From Euptelea pleiosperma (Eukaryota; Streptophyta; Magnoliopsida; Ranunculales; Eupteleaceae): DNA of 64,000 bases. The translations under genes and the position numbers were made by a program. The stretch spans positions 28,199,751-28,263,750 of the forward strand of contig CM068543.1 in NCBI GenBank assembly GCA_035048495.1. The letters are read 5' to 3'. Below are positions 59,246 through 64,000 of the stretch, piece by piece (within the stretch, counting starts at the first letter, position 1; each line of letters opens with the position of its first letter). A model generated the notes under the pieces. That model was not told the DNA's origin and did no database searches. It saw only the letters and a list, made by a program, of their open reading frames with translations.

Positions 59246-59364
59246 TTTTGTGAGGGAGAAACTTCAAAATTTGAAGGTCCTGGAGACAAAACATACTGAT
59301 TTTTTGTATGAGCCCAAATTTCATGTCTCCAGGAAACTTCAAAGTTTGAGTAAAACTTTTATGA

Positions 59365-59695
59365 CAGGGTATAATATGTGTCATGTGGCACTCTTAGACG
59401 ACTCTGACCATATGGATGCTTTTCCAATCCCTAGGTGGGCCTACAAACAAAAAAACAGCTTGATTAGTGATTTCAAACCTTTGAATCTTTGTACATCAAA
59501 TAATGGTCAATAATGCTAAAATTTCCACGGTTAAAATCAACCCATGAAGATAACTCCAATCCAACGTCTAGAAATCACTAATAGGGCTGATTTTTGGTTT
59601 GTAGTTCCACCTAGGGATTGGACAAACATTCATATGGTCGGAGTCCTCTAAGAGTGTGCCATGTGGCTTATATTATGCCCTGTCGTTCGCCTTCA
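59365..59695. mobile_element. Hairpin MITE copy
   Basis: Arms TATAATATGTGTCATGTGGC and GCCATGTGGCTTATATTATG pair, then CTCTTAGACGACTCTGACCA against TCGGAGTCCTCTAAGAG. The core is the standard AATCCCTAGGTGGGCC/CCACCTAGGGATTGG pair. It is almost a perfect hairpin of about 330 bp. Confidence 0.75.
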
Positions 59696-59747
59696 TGATA
59701 TGGCCCTGTCATCAAAGTTTCTCTTTGAAGTCCCCCTCCACAATGCC

Positions 59748-59955
59748 GGACACATCTAGTATGCAACTGTTTACATACTTAAAAGTATGCAAACATTGTA
59801 TCCACCATTAAATGCTCCTTGAAAAACATGTTTTTAATTTAAAAAATATTTTTTAAAAAAACATTGAAATAACACAATTTTCAAGGGACATCCAACCGTA
59901 CTGACAATGTTTACATACTTTTGAGTCTGTAAACAGTTGCATGCTAGATTTGTCC
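59748..59955. mobile_element. MITE, 208 bp, with perfect 9-bp target duplication
   Basis: The ends GGACACATCTAGTATGCAAC and its diverged inverse (GTTGCATGCTAGATTTGTCC) pair, continuing into GTTTACATACTTAAAAG-like inverse blocks. The 9-bp direct repeat CACAATGCC flanks it exactly (59739-59747 and 59956-59964). A related partial copy lies at about 60729-60830. Mutator-like by duplication length. Confidence 0.88.
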
Positions 59956-59983
59956 CACAATGCCACGTCTAAGTACTCTTTAT

Positions 59984-60376
59984 GAGTAAAACTTGTGTCA
60001 AGATATTTTGACGGAAGTCTGTCACAGCACTCAATACGGGCCACGTGGCACATGATCAGAGGACGATGACCGTATGGATGTTTGGCCAGTCCCTCGGTAG
60101 ACTGGCACACAAACAATCAGCCCGATTAGTGATTTCTAGCCGATTCAATTGAAGTTATTTTCATGGGCTAATTTTAACGGTAGGAATTTGCGCATTATTT
60201 GGATGCAAAATATAAAGGTTGTAAATCATGAATCACGCTGATTTTTGGTTTGTACGTCCACCAAGGGACTGGCCAAACATCAATACGGTCATTACCCTCT
60301 GATCATGTTCCACGTGGCTCTTATTGAGTGGTGTGACCGGCTTCCGTCACAACATCTTGTGACACAAGTTTTACTC
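59984..60376. mobile_element. Complete snap-back hairpin MITE, 393 bp
   Basis: The ends GAGTAAAACTTGTGTC and GACACAAGTTTTACTC are perfect 16-bp inverted repeats. The direct repeat CTCTTTAT flanks it (59976-59983 and 60377-60384), an 8-bp match that may be a 9-bp duplication with one change. The inside pairs over most of its length. Confidence 0.85.
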
Positions 60377-60713
60377 CTCTTTATTAGAGGACGATGACCG
60401 TATGGATGTTTGGCCAGTCCCTCGGTAGACTGGCACACAAACAATCAGCCCGATTAGTGATTTCTAGCCGATTCGATTGAAGTTATTTTCATGGGCTAAT
60501 TTTAACGGTAGGAATTTGAGCATTATTTGGAAGCAAAATCTAAAGGTTGTAAATCACGAATCAGGCTGATTTTTGGTTTGTACGTCCACCAAGGGACTGG
60601 CCAAACATCAATACGGTCATTACCCTCTGATTGTGTTCCACGTGGCTCTTATTGAGTGGTGTGACCGGCTTCCGTCACAACATCTTGTGACACAAGTTTT
60701 ACTCCTCTTTATG
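60058..60713. repeat. 328-bp tandem duplication of hairpin-MITE sequence
   Basis: Segment 60058-60385 is repeated at 60386-60713 with only a few differences (for example TTCAATTGAAG versus TTCGATTGAAG, and GATCATGTTCC versus GATTGTGTTCC). The unit starts inside the left arm of the MITE (AGAGGACGATGACC) and ends with the flanking CTCTTTAT. The second copy therefore lacks the outer left arm. Confidence 0.88.
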
Positions 60714-60839
60714 GCTCGTATTGAATGCTGTGACGGAATCCATCTAGTATGCAACTGTATGCAAACAGTGTATCCATCTTTGAATGCTCCTTGACACTGT
60801 TTGCAGACTTAAATAGATTTGTCCGCTGTGACCATTAGA

Positions 60840-61321
60840 TTTTAACACTTTTTAGCACTTATTAATACGTTCTTATAGCCGTTGAATGCAACCATTTTTT
60901 GAGTACTAAAACCAACGGCTAAAAATCATTAAACAAGCTGATTTTTTGTATGAATGGTGATTTTTAGCCGTTAGATTTAACACTCTATTATTTATTTTAC
61001 TTGATTTTGATCAACTAGCTAGAATTAAATTCATTAAAACATTATTCGATGCAAGCATGCACCTTGGTACATAATTAGGAATCAATGCTACATTGCTACC
61101 TGCTCCAAGATTTATTAGGAATCAATGCCACCTGTTTGATGATACGTGCATACGTGCTGCCTATAAATATGTTATGCATTTGTTGACATTGTTGTGGCAT
61201 GTTATTATTTTGTGTGCTATCTAAATGTAACATGTAATAGGTCGTTTTGAAAAAACAATATTAATTTAAAATGTATAATAATAAGTTTTTGAATTAACAT
61301 GGTTAAATAGGGGCACGAGAT
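60840..61321. other. AT-rich upstream region of hAT copy 2, no gene seen
   Basis: About 480 bp with short inverted MITE-like words (near 60830-60990) and then AT-rich sequence up to the ATG at 61322. Confidence 0.4.
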
Positions 61322-64000
61322 ATGCCTAGGACTCGAGATATCGCTTGGGATCATTGCACACCAATCGGAACAAATAAACATGTAAAATGCATATATTGTC
61401 AAAAGCAAGTGCACGGTGGAGTCACAAGAATGAAGGAACATTTGACTGGAAAACCCGGTGAAGTTACTTCATGTCCCTCGGTACCTAGAACGGTTGCCGA
61501 GACAGTGAAGAAGTACGTGTTAGCAGCACAAAAGGCAAAGGCTGCTCAGAAGAAAAGAATGAGGAGATATGTGCAAGTTTAAACGACCCAGGTGTAGGAG
61601 GCAGTGGGAGAGAATCAGATGATGATACTCAATCTGATGAAAATATGTCTCGGCGTGAGAAGCAAGAATTCATACTAGCACAACGTAGCAGCAGACAAAC
61701 ACATTTGTTTGAGGAACAGAGAAGACATTCAGTGTCTGGGCCTCCGAGTCAAGGTATGGGAGGGTCTTCTTTCCTTGCTGGGGCTGGAACCTCATCTGCT
61801 AAAGGAGGATTCCGCCGCACTTTTAGTGTTCGAGAAGCTGAAGAGGATATAAGCAGGGCACATAAGGAGAAGGAGAGTGCAGCTGCTCATAGCAGGGGAC
61901 TAGATTCATTTTTATATAGATCAAAGTCTGTTACACAGAAAAAATTGAAGGAGGTTTGGGGTGGGAAGAAGCTTATGGGTAAGGTGGGAAGAGTCATCAC
62001 AAAATGGTTTGTATTTAATTCCATTCCCTTCAATGCGGCGAAGGGCCCATATTATCAGACGATGATCGACACTATTGCAGAGGCAGGGCCTGGAATTAGA
62101 GGACCCACTCCTTTTCAAATTAGTGGAAAATATCTAAATGAAGAGGTATCTGAGCTGCAAGACTACATCGATACATTGAAGGTGAAGTGGAGCGTGCATG
62201 GTTGCACCATTATGTGTGATGGATGGTCTTCGAAGACCAGAAAATCGATTATAAATTTTATGGTGTACTGTGATCGAGATATGATTTTTCATAAATCGGT
62301 CGACACGTCTACTAGGGACAAGACGTCCGAGTATTTGTTTGAGTTAATGGATGCTGTGGTAGAGGAGGTTGGTGAGCAAAATGTTATCCAAATCATCACT
62401 GACAATGCGCAAAATTTCAAAGCTGCAGGGAAATTGTTGATGAGAAAAAGGAAACATTTGTTTTGGTCCCCATGTGCAGCTCATTGCATTGACCTCATGT
62501 TAGAGGAGATTGGGAAGACGAAGTCGATCTCTTCGACGATTAAGAAAGCAAGGAAGATCACAGGCTTCATCTATAATAGTGCAAAGGCTGTCAATTTGAT
62601 GAAGCAATATACTCAAGATAGGGACCTATTGAGACCCGGCATCACACGATTTGCGACTGAGTTTATCGCATTACAGAGTCTCATGCGTCATCAGGTTCCA
62701 CTACGTAATCTCTTCTTATCGGAGGAATGGAAGGCTTTTATAGCAGGGTATAGGAGGGACAGAGAAAAGAAAGAACTTGCTGATACAGTATCTAATTATG
62801 TATTGACGTCAGAGTTTTGGATGAAGGCGGAAGAAACATGTAGAGCATTTGAGCCTCTTGTCAAAGTGTTAAAGTTGGTAGATCAAGATAAAAAACCAAC
62901 TTTAGGCTTTATATACGAGGCAATGGATAGAGCAAAGTTGGCAATCCAAGCCGGATGTCGCCATTACAAGAAGTATTGGGACATCATTGATAAGAGATGG
63001 GAAGGCCAGCTACATCATCATCCTCTGCATGCAGCAGGTAAATTATTTCTTATGTAGATTATACGTTCTTAAATTATTATTTTATTACTTGATAGTGTAT
63101 ATTTTAATTCTTCACCTTTTATGTGAAAATAGCATACTTCTTGAACCCTGCCTTCCAATACAACAACATCTCAAATCACGAAGAGATAAAAGAAGGTCTA
63201 CATGAAGTGATTAAGAGATTAGAGCCATTAATGGATAAACAAGGGCAAGCAATAAACGAAGTATGTATCTATGTTTTGTATAATGTTAAAAGATATATGG
63301 TGATAATATGCTTTTAACTTTTTTTATACACTTGAATGTAGATAAAATTATTTACAGAGGCAAGAGGAAAATTTGGCGAAGCCCTTACAAAGCATCAGCG
63401 CAAATCTGATATGCCTGGTATGTGCACAATGCAATTGTACAATAGTATCATCTTATTACTAAAAAACTAATGCAGCTTACTCTTAATTTGTAGGCGAGTG
63501 GTGGTCAAATTATGGGTCGTCTGCACCACATTTAAAATCAATTGCAGTCAAGATTTTGAGTCAAACATGCTCCTCATCAGGTTGTGAGAGGAATTAGAGC
63601 ACATTTGCTCTTATCCATACGAGGGCTCGTAATCGTTTATCGATGAAGCGATTAGAGCAATTAGTGTATGTGCACTACAATATGAGGCTGCAAGTTCGTA
63701 ATTTAATGGATAAGAGGGAAGATGACGATTACTATAATCCCATTGATTTGGATTATATCTTTGAAGCGGATGACGTCTTAGACCCTTGGATGCGCGAGAA
63801 GGACACGCCTACACTGGACACTGAAGATTTATCGTGGTTAGATGAACCGCTTAATAGAGGAGATGATCCCGATCATGGTGGTAGTGATGATGGTGGGAGT
63901 GATGATGGTGGGAGTGATGATGGTGCTGGTGCTGGTGCTGGTATTGCTTATGGTGGGAGTGTTGGTGGGAGTGCTAGTGGGAGTGGGGGTGCTGGAGGTG
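61322..64000 (+). pseudogene. hAT transposase copy 2 (nearly complete, disrupted; runs off right edge)
   Basis: A BED zinc finger (C-X2-C in VKCIYCQKQV, then GVTRMKEHLTG) is encoded at 61322-61582. The frame then shifts near 61558 and continues openly from about 61561. The main body (from ATG 61645) has a DUF659-type domain, CDGW (Asp192 of that frame), ITDNA (Asp253) and CAAHCID (277-283), the first two matching hAT catalytic Asp positions. Three GT-AG introns (63038-63132, 63261-63341, 63418-63493) join the later exons in frame. The last exon has the hAT dimerisation motif NRLSMKRLEQLVYVHYNMRL but a TAG at 63595-63597 just before it. A Gly/Ser/Asp-rich tail runs off the window. One frameshift and one nonsense codon suggest a young, recently disabled gene. 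Confidence 0.85.
63870..64000 (+). repeat. GGTGGGAGTGATGAT minisatellite in the hAT tail
   Basis: A 15-bp unit encoding Gly-Gly-Ser-Asp-Asp recurs, then drifts into GGTGCT and GGTGGGAGTG units encoding Gly/Ala/Ser runs. The array continues past the window edge. Confidence 0.8.

Overview
The window is nuclear DNA of a flowering plant. The signs are spliced genes with GT-AG introns, a caffeoylshikimate-esterase/monoacylglycerol-lipase-type gene, a CRM-domain organelle-splicing-type gene, Ty3/gypsy and Ty1/copia LTR retrotransposons, L1-like LINEs, hAT transposases and many small hairpin transposons. I cannot name the species. No rRNA, tRNA, CRISPR or prokaryotic gene was recognised.

Region 1 (1-30440) is a nest of retrotransposons. 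An Athila-like Ty3/gypsy element on the minus strand enters from the left edge (gag-protease frame 1-2550, leader, tRNA-Asp-type primer site, LTR 4264-6898). Next come copia-like and Athila-like LTR pieces, one split by a copia solo LTR (9604-11199, target duplication GGAGC). A decayed copia/Sirevirus-like interior (11455-14583) is split by a complete non-autonomous Athila-like element (14584-28307, target duplication ACCAC). That element contains a solo LTR of its own family (19031-21721, target duplication CCTGC). The copia element resumes at 28308, ends at 29648, and abuts a LINE reverse-transcriptase relic.

Region 2 (30440-37188) has no host gene. It holds small inverted-repeat elements (MITEs), several with identifiable 8-9 bp target duplications, and a LINE RNase H relic.

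Region 3 (37189-53399) holds the two host genes. On the plus strand is a nine-exon alpha/beta-hydrolase (384 aa, full catalytic triad, one GC-AG intron), with a LINE inserted antisense in intron 2. On the minus strand are the last six exons of a CRM-domain gene; its upstream exons were not found in the window.

Region 4 (53400-64000) is again transposon-rich: LINE 3' end, two hAT transposase genes (a relic and a nearly complete copy with a frameshift and a nonsense codon), more hairpin elements and a 328-bp tandem duplication made from one of them.

The most interesting signals are: (i) a recently moved element that lacks reverse transcriptase and the Gag core yet keeps all cis signals and a Gag-tail-derived reading frame; (ii) short palindromes arrayed inside LTRs of two unrelated superfamilies; (iii) a locally amplified family of snap-back hairpin elements, one copy just upstream of the esterase gene.
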